The notes: generated from the letters alone by a model not told the origin. A stretch of 64,000 bases of DNA from Flavobacterium sp. W4I14 (GCA_030817875.1 JAUSZU010000001.1:5208001-5272000), one strand, 5' to 3'. Shown: positions 25,106 to 34,963, counted from the first letter of the stretch. A program made the numbers and translations.

Positions 25106-26617
25106 ATGATTTTAAACAAAGAAAATTTAGCAAACATTAACGGCGATAAGGTTACTAAACCAAGTGCCGAAATTTTGGCTTTACCAGAAAAAGTAATTCA
25201 GTTTGGAACAGGCGTTTTATTGCGTGGTTTACCAGATTATTTTATTGATAAGGCCAACCAGAATGGTATTTTTAATGGTCGTGTTTTAGTAGTTAAATCA
25301 ACTTCAAAAGGTGGTGCCGATGCATTTTCGAAACAGGATAATTTATACACGCTTTGTGTAAAGGGGATCGAAGATGGTGTTAATGTAGAAGAAAATTCAA
25401 TCAACTCATCAATCAGCCGTGTTTTATCGGCTTCGCAAGATTGGACCGAAATTTTAAAAGCTGCCCACCAGCCAGAAATGCAGGTTGTAATTTCGAATAC
25501 AACTGAGGTTGGGATTGTTAAAAGCGAAGATAAAATAACCGATAATCCACCACAATCTTACCCGGGGAAATTACTGGCATTCCTGCATGAAAGATATACT
25601 GCTTTTAATGGCTCGGCCGAAAGCGGAATGGTGATTGTACCTACAGAATTAATCAGTGATAATGCTGATAAATTGAAAGAAATTTTATTGGATCTGGCCA
25701 TCCAGAATAAATTGGGCTGGGATTTCGAAAACTGGTTAAAAACGGCTAATCATTTCTGCAAAACTTTGGTTGATAGGATTGTTCCCGGAAAACTTCCTGA
25801 GGCCGAACAAAAAGCGATTGAAAGTGAACTGGGTTATGAAGATGAACTCATGATTATGGCCGAACCCTTCAGACTTTGGGCTATCGAATCGTCAAGCGAA
25901 AAAGTGAAGGAGATTTTATCCTTTGAAAAGGCCGATAAAGGTGTTTTTATTGTTCCATCGATCGATAAGTTTAAAGAACTAAAACTGCGTTTACTTAATG
26001 GTACGCACACCATCAGCTGTGGATTGGCCATTTTAGCTGGCTTTAATACCGTAAAAGAGGCTATGGCGAATGAAGATTTCTCAGCCAATGTATTAAAACT
26101 GATGAAAGATGAAATTGCCCCTGTTGTGGTAAACGAAGATATTACCTATGATGAAGCGATTGCCTTTGCAGAAAGCGTAATTGACCGTTTTAGTAATCCA
26201 TCCTTAGAGCACCAGTGGCAGGCCATAACCCTAAATTTCACCTCAAAAATGCAGATGCGTAACATGCCGTTAATCAGAAGGTATTACGCTTTAAAAAATG
26301 AAGTACCTCAACTTACCGCTTTAGGTGTGGCAGCATATATTCTTTTCATGAATGTGAATAAAGATGGTGATACTTACACGGCCAGCGCAAACGGAAAAAC
26401 CTTTCCGATACAGGATGAATTTGCAGAAATTTTACACGAATACTGGAAAAACCCTGAAACGGTTATAGATAATACCCTTGGCGACAGACGTCTTTGGGAT
26501 AAAAACTTGAATAACTATCCCGGCTTTAACGCGGCCGTAAAATCTTACGTTGATTTATTACAGAACAAGGGTGCAAAAGAAACTTTAAGTAACTTGCATT
26601 CAGAAAGAACAATTTAA
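25106..26617 (+). CDS. uxaB: Tagaturonate reductase
   Basis: A 503-residue enzyme of the mannitol/altronate dehydrogenase family. The N-terminal Rossmann region (QFGTGVLLRGLPDYFIDKANQNGIFNGRVLVVKS) precedes NTTEVGI and the catalytic-site region DKFKELKLRLLNGTHTISCGLAILAGF, with the family Lys and NGTH/HT motif. It reduces D-tagaturonate to D-altronate with NADH in the galacturonate route. uxaA follows after 1 nt, so they are translated together; the order uxaB-uxaA-uxaC-kdgK-eda places the whole pathway in one run. Confidence 0.94.
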   Translation: MILNKENLANINGDKVTKPSAEILALPEKVIQFGTGVLLRGLPDYFIDKANQNGIFNGRVLVVKSTSKGGADAFSKQDNLYTLCVKGIEDGVNVEENSINSSISRVLSASQDWTEILKAAHQPEMQVVISNTTEVGIVKSEDKITDNPPQSYPGKLLAFLHERYTAFNGSAESGMVIVPTELISDNADKLKEILLDLAIQNKLGWDFENWLKTANHFCKTLVDRIVPGKLPEAEQKAIESELGYEDELMIMAEPFRLWAIESSSEKVKEILSFEKADKGVFIVPSIDKFKELKLRLLNGTHTISCGLAILAGFNTVKEAMANEDFSANVLKLMKDEIAPVVVNEDITYDEAIAFAESVIDRFSNPSLEHQWQAITLNFTSKMQMRNMPLIRRYYALKNEVPQLTALGVAAYILFMNVNKDGDTYTASANGKTFPIQDEFAEILHEYWKNPETVIDNTLGDRRLWDKNLNNYPGFNAAVKSYVDLLQNKGAKETLSNLHSERTI

Positions 26618-26618
26618 A

Positions 26619-28265
26619 ATGGTTACTAGAATTTTAAAAATCCATCCTAACGATAACGTGCTTGTTGCCCTGCAAAACCTGGCAAAAGGCGAAACCGTTA
26701 TTTACGATGGACAGGAATATATTTTACAGGATGATATCCAGGCTAAGCATAAGTTTTTTATGCAGGATATGAATGCAGGTGATCACATTATTATGTATGG
26801 TGTATTAGTAGGGAAAGCGCAGCATTTCATCCTAAAAGGTGGTTTAATGGATACAGAAAACACTAAACATGCCTCTGATCCATATGAATTCCGTCCGTAC
26901 AATTACGAATGGCATGCACCAGATGTTTCTAAATTTGAAGGCAGAACCTTTAACGGTTATCTCCGTAGTGATGGCCGCGTGGGTACTGCAAATTATTGGT
27001 TGTTTATTCCGACTGTTTTCTGCGAAAACCGCAATCTGGATGTGATCCGTGAAGCTTTGCACAATGAATTGGGTTATGCCGTAACCGATAAATACAAATC
27101 TTACGCCCATGAGCTGGTTGAGGCTTATAAAAACGGCGAAATCCTGGAAGAAGCTGATCCAAGTTCAATTGGAATTGCAAATCCGTCAGCCAACCGCGTT
27201 TTTAAAAATGTTGATGGCATTAAATTCTTAAATCACCAGGGTGGTTGCGGTGGTACCCGTCAGGATGCTGCTGTATTAAGTAAATTATTGGCTGCTTATG
27301 CCGATCATCCCAACGTTGCGGGCGTTACCGTATTGAGCTTAGGATGCCAAAACCTACAGGTTAAAGATTTTATGGACGATTTAAAACACCGCAGTCCAAA
27401 TTTCGATAAACCTTTATTCATTTTTGAGCAACAGCAATCGCAAAGTGAAGAGCAATTGGTGAAAGAAGCCATTAGAAAAACTTTTATCGGTTTAACTGAA
27501 ATCAATAAGATTGAACGCCAACCTGCCCCTTTAAGCAAATTGGTTTTAGGTGTTAAATGTGGCGGTAGCGATGGCTTTAGTGGGATCAGTGCTAATCCGG
27601 CAGTAGGTTATACATCTGATTTACTGGTGGCTTTAGGTGGCACTGTACTTCTTGCCGAGTTTCCTGAACTTTGCGGCGCAGAACAACAGTTAATCGACCG
27701 TACAAAAGATGAAACAGCAGCACGTAAATTCATCCAGTTGATGACTGCTTACAATCAATCTGCAGAAAATGTAGGTTCCGGGTTTTTCATGAACCCATCA
27801 CCTGGAAATATCAAAGATGGTTTAATTACCGATGCGATTAAGAGTACCGGTGCAGCCAAAAAAGGTGGAACATCCCCAGTTGAAGATGTTCTGGATTATA
27901 CCGAACCTGCGACCAAACCAGGATTAAACTTAGTTTGCACGCCGGGAAATGATGTTGAAGCCACTACAGGAAAAGCAGCTTCTGGAGCAACATTAATCTT
28001 ATTTACAACAGGTTTGGGTACGCCTACCGGAAACCCGGTTTGCCCAACCATTAAGGTTTCAACCAATAATGCATTAACCAAACGCATGGGCGATATTATC
28101 GATATCAACTGCGGGCCGGTAATCGAAGGTGAAAAAACCATCGAACAAATGGGGGAAGACATTCTGGAATATTGCATTAAAGCAGCCAGCGGCGAAGTAA
28201 TTCCTAAAGCGGTATTACTTAACCAGGATGATTTTATTCCATGGAAACGGGGAGTGAGCCTTTAA
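26619..28265 (+). CDS. uxaA: Altronate dehydratase
   Basis: A 548-residue protein of the UxaA family. Residues 1-95 form the small SAF-type N-terminal domain (LKIHPNDNVLVALQNLAKGE), and the rest the catalytic part with GYLRSDGRVGTANYWLFIPTVFC, NHQGGCGGTRQDA, GCQNLQV, KCGGSDGFSG and TGLGTPTGNPVCPTIKVSTN. The conserved cysteines likely hold the metal (Fe2+ type). It turns D-altronate into 2-keto-3-deoxygluconate (KDG). It starts 1 nt after uxaB. Confidence 0.95.
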   Translation: MVTRILKIHPNDNVLVALQNLAKGETVIYDGQEYILQDDIQAKHKFFMQDMNAGDHIIMYGVLVGKAQHFILKGGLMDTENTKHASDPYEFRPYNYEWHAPDVSKFEGRTFNGYLRSDGRVGTANYWLFIPTVFCENRNLDVIREALHNELGYAVTDKYKSYAHELVEAYKNGEILEEADPSSIGIANPSANRVFKNVDGIKFLNHQGGCGGTRQDAAVLSKLLAAYADHPNVAGVTVLSLGCQNLQVKDFMDDLKHRSPNFDKPLFIFEQQQSQSEEQLVKEAIRKTFIGLTEINKIERQPAPLSKLVLGVKCGGSDGFSGISANPAVGYTSDLLVALGGTVLLAEFPELCGAEQQLIDRTKDETAARKFIQLMTAYNQSAENVGSGFFMNPSPGNIKDGLITDAIKSTGAAKKGGTSPVEDVLDYTEPATKPGLNLVCTPGNDVEATTGKAASGATLILFTTGLGTPTGNPVCPTIKVSTNNALTKRMGDIIDINCGPVIEGEKTIEQMGEDILEYCIKAASGEVIPKAVLLNQDDFIPWKRGVSL

Positions 28266-28314
28266 TGAGCCTGGAGTCATAAGTCCCAAGTCGTGAGTCT
28301 TGGAACCTGATTCC

Positions 28315-28390
28315 GTGGTCTGTGTCCTCACAGACCACCAAGGGAATAAAACATAAATTGAGTTCCGATCTGTGAGGACACAGACCGGAG
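28315..28390. repeat. Family F intergenic repeat with GGTCTGTGTCC hairpin
   Basis: GTGGTCTGTG (28315-28324) pairs with CACAGACCAC (28329-28338); a second arm, TCTGTGAGGACACAGACC, follows about 30 nt later. The pair lies between uxaA and uxaC and could affect read-through from the front to the back of the catabolic run. Confidence 0.65.
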
Positions 28391-28455
28391 ATAAATAAAA
28401 AATGAATAGATAAGCGGTCTGATCATCTCAAATCTCTTATCTCAAATTACATAGC

Positions 28456-29856
28456 ATGAAACCTTTTTTAGACGAAAATTTTCTTTTGCAAAGCAAAACT
28501 GCTGAAAAGCTTTATCACAATTTTGCAAAATCATTGCCGATTATCGACTACCATAATCACCTTATTCCGGAGCAGATTGCCAATAACACTCAATTTGCCA
28601 ACATCAGTCAGGTTTGGCTTGCCGGCGATCATTACAAATGGAGAGCCATGCGTGCCAATGGTGTTGATGAAAAATACATTACAGGTGTAGGATCTGACTA
28701 TGAAAAATTTGAGAAATGGGCAGAAACTGTTCCCTATACTTTACGTAATCCTTTATACCACTGGACACATCTGGAACTTCAACGCTATTTTGGTATAACT
28801 GATTTACTTTCAGGTAAAACGGCGCAGAAAATTTTCGACGAATGTTCTGCAAAATTGCAGACACCTGAATATTCTGTACGTGGTTTGCTGGCCAAAATGA
28901 ACGTAGAAGCCGTTTGTACTACCGATGATCCTTTGGATAGCTTAAACTATCACCAACAATTGGCAAGAGAGGGTGCAAACCTTAAAATGTTGCCGGCCTT
29001 CCGTCCGGATAAAGCGATGAACAGTGACGATATTGAAGGTTTAAACGAGTATATTGATAAATTGGAAAGTGTTGCAGATAAAACCATCAGCAGCTTTCAG
29101 GATTATATCGATGCTTTAAAAAGCCGTCACGATTACTTTGCGGCAAATGGCTGTTCAGTTTCTGATCATGGTTTAGAGCAGATTTATGCTGAAGATTATA
29201 CCGAAGCAGAAGTTGCATCGATCTTTGATAAAATCCGCAGCAAACAACATATTTCTTACGAGGAAAACCTGAAATTTAAATCGGCCATGCTGGTTTATTT
29301 TGCAGAATGGGATCATGAAAAAGGTTGGGTACAACAATATCACCTGGGTGCATTGCGTAACAATAATGCCAGGATGTTAAGGCAGTTAGGTCCTGATACC
29401 GGCTGGGATTCCATCGGCGATTTTAGTCAGGCTCGAATGCTTTCTAAATTCTTAAACCGTTTGGATAATCAGGATAAGCTGGCAAAAACCATTATTTATA
29501 ACCTTAATCCTGCTGATAATGAATTGATTGCAACCATGATTGGAAACTTTAACGATGGTTCGGTTGCGGGTAAAGTGCAATTTGGTTCGGCATGGTGGTT
29601 TTTAGATCAAAAAGATGGCATGATCAAACAATTAAATGCACTATCAAACATGGGGCTGCTAAGCCGTTTGGTGGGTATGCTTACCGATTCGCGCAGCTTC
29701 CTTTCTTTTCCCCGTCACGAATATTTCAGAAGGATCGTTTGTAACCTGTTTGGAGAAGACATTGAGAACGGCGAATTACCTAACGACTTGGAGTGGGTTG
29801 GTAAAATTGTTCAGGATATTTCGTACTTTAACGCAAAAAATTACTTTAAATTTTAA
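28456..29856 (+). CDS. uxaC: Glucuronate/galacturonate isomerase
   Basis: A 466-residue protein, close to the 470 residues of E. coli UxaC. Family signatures are LPIIDYHNHLIPEQIANN (metal-binding His pair near 32-35), YHWTHLELQRYFGI, CTTDDPLDSLNYH, FRPDKAMN, FSQARMLSKFLNRL, and LVGMLTDSRSFLSFPRHEYFRR near the end. It isomerises galacturonate to tagaturonate and glucuronate to fructuronate, the first intracellular step. It is separated from uxaA by a 190-nt gap with a family F repeat. Confidence 0.96.
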   Translation: MKPFLDENFLLQSKTAEKLYHNFAKSLPIIDYHNHLIPEQIANNTQFANISQVWLAGDHYKWRAMRANGVDEKYITGVGSDYEKFEKWAETVPYTLRNPLYHWTHLELQRYFGITDLLSGKTAQKIFDECSAKLQTPEYSVRGLLAKMNVEAVCTTDDPLDSLNYHQQLAREGANLKMLPAFRPDKAMNSDDIEGLNEYIDKLESVADKTISSFQDYIDALKSRHDYFAANGCSVSDHGLEQIYAEDYTEAEVASIFDKIRSKQHISYEENLKFKSAMLVYFAEWDHEKGWVQQYHLGALRNNNARMLRQLGPDTGWDSIGDFSQARMLSKFLNRLDNQDKLAKTIIYNLNPADNELIATMIGNFNDGSVAGKVQFGSAWWFLDQKDGMIKQLNALSNMGLLSRLVGMLTDSRSFLSFPRHEYFRRIVCNLFGEDIENGELPNDLEWVGKIVQDISYFNAKNYFKF

Positions 29857-29902
29857 CCAAAATAGGGCTTTAAAGAGGTATTTCGTTGGAATCAAATCAT
29901 TT

Positions 29903-29936
29903 CAATCGTTTTCCTTCCATTTTCATACCGTTGCAG
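29903..29936. promoter_or_regulatory. Weak LacI-type motif pair before kdgK
   Basis: TCAATCGTTTTCC (29902-29914) and, on the minus strand, CTGCAACGGTATG (29924-29936) resemble the GH28 pair but have more mismatches. They end 34 nt before the kdgK start. I rate them below the other sites. Confidence 0.3.
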
Positions 29937-29970
29937 AAAACAGCATGAAATACGCCGATTAGATACAAAA

Positions 29971-31026
29971 ATGAGCACCCAAATATTCGCTTCATCAAAA
30001 AAAGGAGAAAAAGTTTTAAGCTTTGGTGAAATACTTTTGCGCATCTGTCCCGATATGGACGGCCAGTGGTTAAAAGAAAATAAACTACCATTTTATGTGG
30101 GCGGTGCAGAGCTCAATGTAGCAACAGCGCTGGCACTTTGGAATGTTCCTTCAACTTACTTATCGGCTGTGCCTGACAATTCGGTAACCCGTGAAATTGT
30201 AGATTATCTGGATGCACGGAACATTGATACCACGCCTATGGTTTACCATGGCGAACGTTTGGGGTTATACTATCTTCCGAAAGGGAAAGACCTTAAAAAT
30301 GCAGGCGTAATTTACGACAGGGCAAATTCGGCTTATGCCGATTTAAAGATTGGACAGATTAACTGGGATGAGGTTTTTGAAGGTGTGAGCTGGTTTCATT
30401 TTAGCGCCATATGCCCGGCAATCAATCAATCCATTGCTGATGTTTGCCTAGAAGCTTTAAAAGTGGCAAGTGCGAAAAATATTACCATTTCGCTCGATTT
30501 AAACTATCGCGCCAAGCTTTGGAAATATGGTAAAGATCCGATTGATGTGTTGCCCGAACTGGCTAAATATTGCACCCTGATTATGGGCAATGTGTGGGCC
30601 GCCAATAAAATGTTGGGCACTGCACTTCACGAAGATTTAACACCAACTGAGGGTTATGCAAAGGAAACGTTACTGCAACAGGCAACAGATACTTCTAAAG
30701 AAATATTAAGTTTGTTTCCGTCTTGCAAGGCGGTTGCAAATACCTTTAGGTTCGATCATGGCAAAGGTATCAGGTATTATACTGCCATTTATACTGCTAA
30801 TGAATTAACAGTTTCTGAAGAATATGTTTCTGAAGAAATTTTAGATAAGGTGGGTAGTGGCGATTGTTTTATGGCTGGCCTGATTTACGGCTTTTACAAC
30901 CAATTATCGGCCAAAGAAACCTTGAATTTTGCCACTGCAGCAGCATACGATAAATTATACATTCCAAGCGATGCTACAACCAGTACTGTAGCCGATATAG
31001 AAAAAAGAATAATACGCAATGATTAG
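29971..31026 (+). CDS. kdgK: 2-keto-3-deoxygluconate kinase (PfkB family)
   Basis: A 351-residue ribokinase-family sugar kinase. The N-terminal signature is GGAELNVATALALWNVPSTYLSAVPDN (about 44-70), and the phosphate/anion-hole motif is KVGSGDCFMAGL with GSGD at 295-298 and catalytic Asp298. Placed between uxaC and eda, it should phosphorylate KDG to KDPG. Its last 8 nt overlap eda, indicating coupling. The length is slightly above the usual 310-340 residues. Confidence 0.92.
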   Translation: MSTQIFASSKKGEKVLSFGEILLRICPDMDGQWLKENKLPFYVGGAELNVATALALWNVPSTYLSAVPDNSVTREIVDYLDARNIDTTPMVYHGERLGLYYLPKGKDLKNAGVIYDRANSAYADLKIGQINWDEVFEGVSWFHFSAICPAINQSIADVCLEALKVASAKNITISLDLNYRAKLWKYGKDPIDVLPELAKYCTLIMGNVWAANKMLGTALHEDLTPTEGYAKETLLQQATDTSKEILSLFPSCKAVANTFRFDHGKGIRYYTAIYTANELTVSEEYVSEEILDKVGSGDCFMAGLIYGFYNQLSAKETLNFATAAAYDKLYIPSDATTSTVADIEKRIIRND

Positions 31027-31681
31027 CAACAAGCACAAAATTTTAGATGCCATTTTAGAGCAGGGCATGTTACCCCTTTTTTACCAGGATAGCGAATCGG
31101 GGAGCGTAGAAATATTACGCACTTTGTATAAAGCCGGTGTTCGTGTTTTCGAATATACCAACCGAGGTAAATCGGCTCTGCCGAACTTTAAAAAGTTGAA
31201 AGAAATCCGTGATGCAGAGATGCCCGATCTTTATTTGGGCATTGGAACGATTAAAACGCCTGCCGATGCAAATGCATTTATCGAAGCCGGAACAGATTTT
31301 ATTGTAGCACCGATCATAAATCCGGCAGTTGCCGAAATTGCAAACAAAATTGGCATGCTTTGGATCCCTGGATGTATGACGCCGACTGAAATCAGTGTCG
31401 CTCAAGAGCACAAAGCCATGTTGATCAAAATTTTCCCTGCAAATATTTTAGGCCCTGAATTTATTTCATCGATTAAAGATCTTTTCGCCGGACAGCTGTT
31501 TATGCCAACTGGTGGTGTAGAAATTAATGCCGACAACCTAAAAACCTGGTTTAAATCAGGCGTTTGTGCTGTGGGTATGGGCAGTAAATTAATCAGTAAA
31601 GATGTGATGAGTAAAGGTCTTTACGAGGAATTATTCGACAATACAAAATTAGCGCTTGACTTAATTCAGAAGAGCAAATAA
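31019..31681 (+). CDS. eda: KDPG aldolase / 4-hydroxy-2-oxoglutarate aldolase
   Basis: A 220-residue class I aldolase of the KHG/KDPG family. Catalytic Glu45 lies in FEYTNRG, and the Schiff-base Lys137 in LIKIFPANILGP; GIGTIKTPADANAFIEAG and MPTGGVE complete the barrel signature. It splits KDPG into pyruvate and glyceraldehyde-3-phosphate. It overlaps kdgK by 8 nt and precedes exuT by 22 nt. The glyceraldehyde-3-phosphate made here may feed the gapN-like gene downstream. Confidence 0.95.
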   Translation: MISNKHKILDAILEQGMLPLFYQDSESGSVEILRTLYKAGVRVFEYTNRGKSALPNFKKLKEIRDAEMPDLYLGIGTIKTPADANAFIEAGTDFIVAPIINPAVAEIANKIGMLWIPGCMTPTEISVAQEHKAMLIKIFPANILGPEFISSIKDLFAGQLFMPTGGVEINADNLKTWFKSGVCAVGMGSKLISKDVMSKGLYEELFDNTKLALDLIQKSK

Positions 31682-31703
31682 AAATTTAACACACCCTAAC
31701 CAA

Positions 31704-33143
31704 ATGAACCAACCCAAAACAAGCAAATACAGATGGACCATATGTTTGCTGTTATTTCTAGCTACGACGATAAATTATTTAGATAGACAGGTACTTTCGT
31801 TAACCTGGACAGATTTTATTAAACCAGAATTTCATTGGGACAATAATGATTATGGAAATATTACTGCCCTGTTCTCTATTTTTTATGCAATATCGATGCT
31901 TTTTGCAGGTCGTTTGGTTGATAAACTAGATACCAAAAAAGGCTTTTTATGGGCAATAGGTGTTTGGTCTGTTGGAGCCTGTTTACATGCCTTTTGCGGC
32001 ATTGCAACTGCCGGAATCATCAATGGAAACTGGTTTGTAGGATTTGAGGGTGCTAAAGAAGTTATTGCCCGTGTGAACGATACCGGATTAATTGTTTCGG
32101 TAAGTGTTACCCTGTTTATTTTTGCCCGGTTTGTATTGGCTGTTGGAGAGGCAGGAAATTTCCCCGCTGCGATTAAAGCTACTGCCGAGTACTTTCCTAA
32201 AAAAGACAGGGCGTTTGCTACCAGTATTTTTAATGCAGGAGCTACGGTAGGTGCGTTAGCTGCACCGATTACCATCCCTTTTATTGCAAAAGCTTACGGA
32301 TGGGAAATGTCGTTCATTATTATCGGTGCACTTGGTTTTGTATGGATGGGACTATGGGTGTTTGTGTATAACAAGCCAGAGTTGCATAAAAGAGTTAGTC
32401 CTGAAGAGTTGGCCTATATTCAGCAGGATGTGATCAACGATCGTAAAATGGCTGATTATGTAGAAGAGACTAAAGAAAAAGTTTCTTTTATCGACTGTTT
32501 TAAATATAAACAAACCTGGGCTTTTGCTTTTGGTAAATTTATGACAGATGGGGTGTGGTGGTTCTTTTTATTCTGGACTCCTGCCTATTTAAAATCGGTA
32601 TATGGAATGGATTCTACGCAAAGTGCCCTTCCTTTATTTGTACTTTACATGATTACCTTACTGTCTATTATCGGCGGATGGTTACCAACCTATTTCGTTG
32701 ATAAAAAAGGCATGAACCCGTATGAAGGTAGAATGAGAGCAATGCTGATTTTTGCATTTTTCCCACTTTTAGCCTTAGCGGCACAACCTCTTGGGCACAT
32801 TACCTATTGGATTCCGGTAATCATTATCGGTATCGCAGGTGCGGCTCACCAGGCATGGTCGGCAAATATATTTTCAACCGTAGGGGATATGTTTCCTAAA
32901 AAGGCAATTGCAACGATTACAGGTATTGGCGGTATGGCAGGTGGATTAGGCTCTTTCATTATCAATAAAGGCTCTGGTTTATTGTTTGACTACACTGGCA
33001 AAAATGAGATTGTTTTTATGGGCTTTAAAGGTGAAGAAGCAGGTTATTTTATTATCTTCTCTATCTGTGCGGTATGTTACCTCATCGGCTGGACCGTAAT
33101 GAAAAGCTTAGTGCCAAAATATAAAGTTATCGAACTAAAATAA
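31704..33143 (+). CDS. exuT: Hexuronate MFS transporter (ExuT type, ACS family)
   Basis: A 479-residue inner-membrane transporter with 12 predicted segments. The TM1 end INYLDRQVLSLTW is the hallmark of anion:cation symporters such as ExuT; LAVGEAGNFPAAIKATAEYFPKKDRAFATSIFNAGATVGALAAP is the matching TM4-5 region. It should import galacturonate or glucuronate with protons. Slightly longer loops than E. coli ExuT (432 residues) occur after TM3 and near the C-terminus. It ends at a strong terminator, closing the catabolic run. Confidence 0.9.
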   Translation: MNQPKTSKYRWTICLLLFLATTINYLDRQVLSLTWTDFIKPEFHWDNNDYGNITALFSIFYAISMLFAGRLVDKLDTKKGFLWAIGVWSVGACLHAFCGIATAGIINGNWFVGFEGAKEVIARVNDTGLIVSVSVTLFIFARFVLAVGEAGNFPAAIKATAEYFPKKDRAFATSIFNAGATVGALAAPITIPFIAKAYGWEMSFIIIGALGFVWMGLWVFVYNKPELHKRVSPEELAYIQQDVINDRKMADYVEETKEKVSFIDCFKYKQTWAFAFGKFMTDGVWWFFLFWTPAYLKSVYGMDSTQSALPLFVLYMITLLSIIGGWLPTYFVDKKGMNPYEGRMRAMLIFAFFPLLALAAQPLGHITYWIPVIIIGIAGAAHQAWSANIFSTVGDMFPKKAIATITGIGGMAGGLGSFIINKGSGLLFDYTGKNEIVFMGFKGEEAGYFIIFSICAVCYLIGWTVMKSLVPKYKVIELK

Positions 33144-33146
33144 TTT

Positions 33147-33195
33147 AAAGGCCGGGGCTTAAGGAGCATAAGTAATCCTGATACCCGGCCTTTTT
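33147..33195 (+). terminator. Rho-independent terminator after exuT
   Basis: AAAGGCCGGG (33147-33156) pairs with CCCGGCCTTT (33184-33193), followed by TT. The 27-nt loop is long but can fold further. It separates exuT from the gapN-like gene, which probably has its own promoter. Confidence 0.8.
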
Positions 33196-33259
33196 ACAAC
33201 AATAAATCTATACTTAAACTATAGACTTAACATTAATTTAACCCTAACAACAACCCAAA

Positions 33260-34885
33260 TTGAGTACATCGCTAAACCTCGAAAGTATTTTCGTTGAAGA
33301 GAGCCAGATTCCAGATGAATTTAGGCTCAAGGAAGAAATCAATCAAAAAGAGTTTCTTTCAAATGGAGAGATGAAACCATGGAATGGACCATTTAATGAA
33401 GTGTTTTCTCCGGTATGCGTAAAAACCCCTGAAGGCTTAAAACGAAAGCGTATCGGTAGTTTTCCCGTTTGTACAGAAAAAGAGTCGACAGAAGCTTTAG
33501 ATGCAGCTGTAGCGGCTTATGATAATGGCCGCGGACAATGGCCAACCATGAGCGTTGCTGATCGGATTAGCTGTGTAGAAAACTTCACCCACAAAATGAT
33601 TGAGCAAAAGGAAATTGTTGCGAAATTGATTATGTGGGAAATCGGTAAATCTTACGCCGATTCGGTTAAAGAATTCGACCGCACGGTTGAGTATATCTAT
33701 GCCACCATCGATGCACTGAAAGATATCGACAGGCAATCGTCACGTTTTGAAATAGAGCAGGGAATTGTGGCGCAGGTTCGTCGTTCTCCACTGGGTGTGG
33801 TGCTTTGTATGGGGCCGTTCAACTATCCGTTAAACGAGACTTTTACTACGCTTATCCCAGCTTTGATTATGGGCAATACGCTTTTATTTAAACCACCTAA
33901 ACACGGTACTTTATTGCACTACCCGTTATTGGAAGCTTTCCGTTCCAGCTTCCCTAAAGGCGTTGTAAATACCATTTATGGCCGCGGCAATACCATTGTG
34001 CCTGGACTAATGAAATCGGGAAAAATTAATGTGCTTACCTTAATCGGATCTAGTAAAGTAGCCAACGAACTGAAAAAACTGCACCCTAAAGTAAACCGTT
34101 TAAGGGCAATTTTAGGTTTGGATGCTAAAAACGCGGCAATCGTTACTAAAGATGCCAATCTGGATTTAGCGGTTGCTGAAACGGTTCTGGGGTCGCTTTC
34201 TTTTAACGGACAGCGTTGTACCGCGATTAAAATCGTTTACGTTCACCGTAGTGTAGCACAGGAGTTTTTAAAACGTTTATCTGCCGAAGTAGAGAAATTG
34301 AAATTTGGCATGCCATGGGAGAAAGGCGTAAATCTTACACCGCTGCCTGAGCTGAACAAACCAGAATATTTAAAAGAATGTATTGATGATGCAGTTTCGC
34401 ACGGCGCTAAAGTGATCAATAAAAATGGTGGACAAACTTTGGAGACTTTTGTTTATCCAGCTATTATGTATCCGGTAAACAGCAATATGAAACTTTACCG
34501 CGAAGAGCAGTTTGGTCCGATTGTTCCTGTTGTTCCGTTTGATGATCTGGAAGAACCTATCGAATATTTAATTGGCTCGCCACACGGCCAGCAGGTGAGT
34601 ATTTTTAGTAATAACGCGGCAGTGATTTCTTCATTAATCGATCCTTTGGTTAACCAGGTAAGTCGTGTAAATATCAACTGCCAGTGTCAACGTGGTCCTG
34701 ATGCTTTCCCTTTTACCGGTCGTAAAGACAGTGCTGAAGGAACGCTTTCTGTGGTGGATGCATTGCGTTCGTTCTCGATCCGTTCGTTGGTAGCAACCAA
34801 ATTTACGGATGATAATAAAAAGTTATTGAACGAGATTGTTAAAGGAGATGATTCGAACTTTTTAAGTACGAAGTATATTTTTTAA
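33260..34885 (+). CDS. gapN: GapN-like aldehyde dehydrogenase (non-phosphorylating GAPDH type)
   Basis: A 541-residue ALDH-superfamily protein starting at TTG 33260, the only early start in frame. Features are LGVVLCMGPFNYPLNETFTTLIPALIMGNTLLFKPPKHG (about 178-216) and catalytic Cys320 in FNGQRCTAIK. It looks closest to NADP-dependent GapN, which turns glyceraldehyde-3-phosphate into 3-phosphoglycerate. At residues 285-291, where most ALDHs have LELGGKN/D, it has LGLDAKN; Gly286 takes the place of the general-base Glu, exactly 34 residues before the Cys. Cofactor, substrate and activity therefore need testing. Placement after eda and exuT fits glyceraldehyde-3-phosphate disposal. Confidence 0.8.
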   Translation: MSTSLNLESIFVEESQIPDEFRLKEEINQKEFLSNGEMKPWNGPFNEVFSPVCVKTPEGLKRKRIGSFPVCTEKESTEALDAAVAAYDNGRGQWPTMSVADRISCVENFTHKMIEQKEIVAKLIMWEIGKSYADSVKEFDRTVEYIYATIDALKDIDRQSSRFEIEQGIVAQVRRSPLGVVLCMGPFNYPLNETFTTLIPALIMGNTLLFKPPKHGTLLHYPLLEAFRSSFPKGVVNTIYGRGNTIVPGLMKSGKINVLTLIGSSKVANELKKLHPKVNRLRAILGLDAKNAAIVTKDANLDLAVAETVLGSLSFNGQRCTAIKIVYVHRSVAQEFLKRLSAEVEKLKFGMPWEKGVNLTPLPELNKPEYLKECIDDAVSHGAKVINKNGGQTLETFVYPAIMYPVNSNMKLYREEQFGPIVPVVPFDDLEEPIEYLIGSPHGQQVSIFSNNAAVISSLIDPLVNQVSRVNINCQCQRGPDAFPFTGRKDSAEGTLSVVDALRSFSIRSLVATKFTDDNKKLLNEIVKGDDSNFLSTKYIF

Positions 34886-34901
34886 TTGGATTATAAAACT
34901 A

Positions 34902-34945
34902 AGCCGCAAATTCGCAGATTAAAACCTCTGAATTTGCGGCTATTT
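34902..34945 (+). terminator. Terminator-like hairpin after the gapN-like gene
   Basis: AGCCGCAAATTC (34902-34913) and GAATTTGCGGCT (34930-34941) form a perfect 12-bp stem, 17 nt after the stop. ATTTTGTTT follows. It probably ends the forward arm of the locus. Confidence 0.65.
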
Positions 34946-34963
34946 TGTTTAATATTCTTTAGC

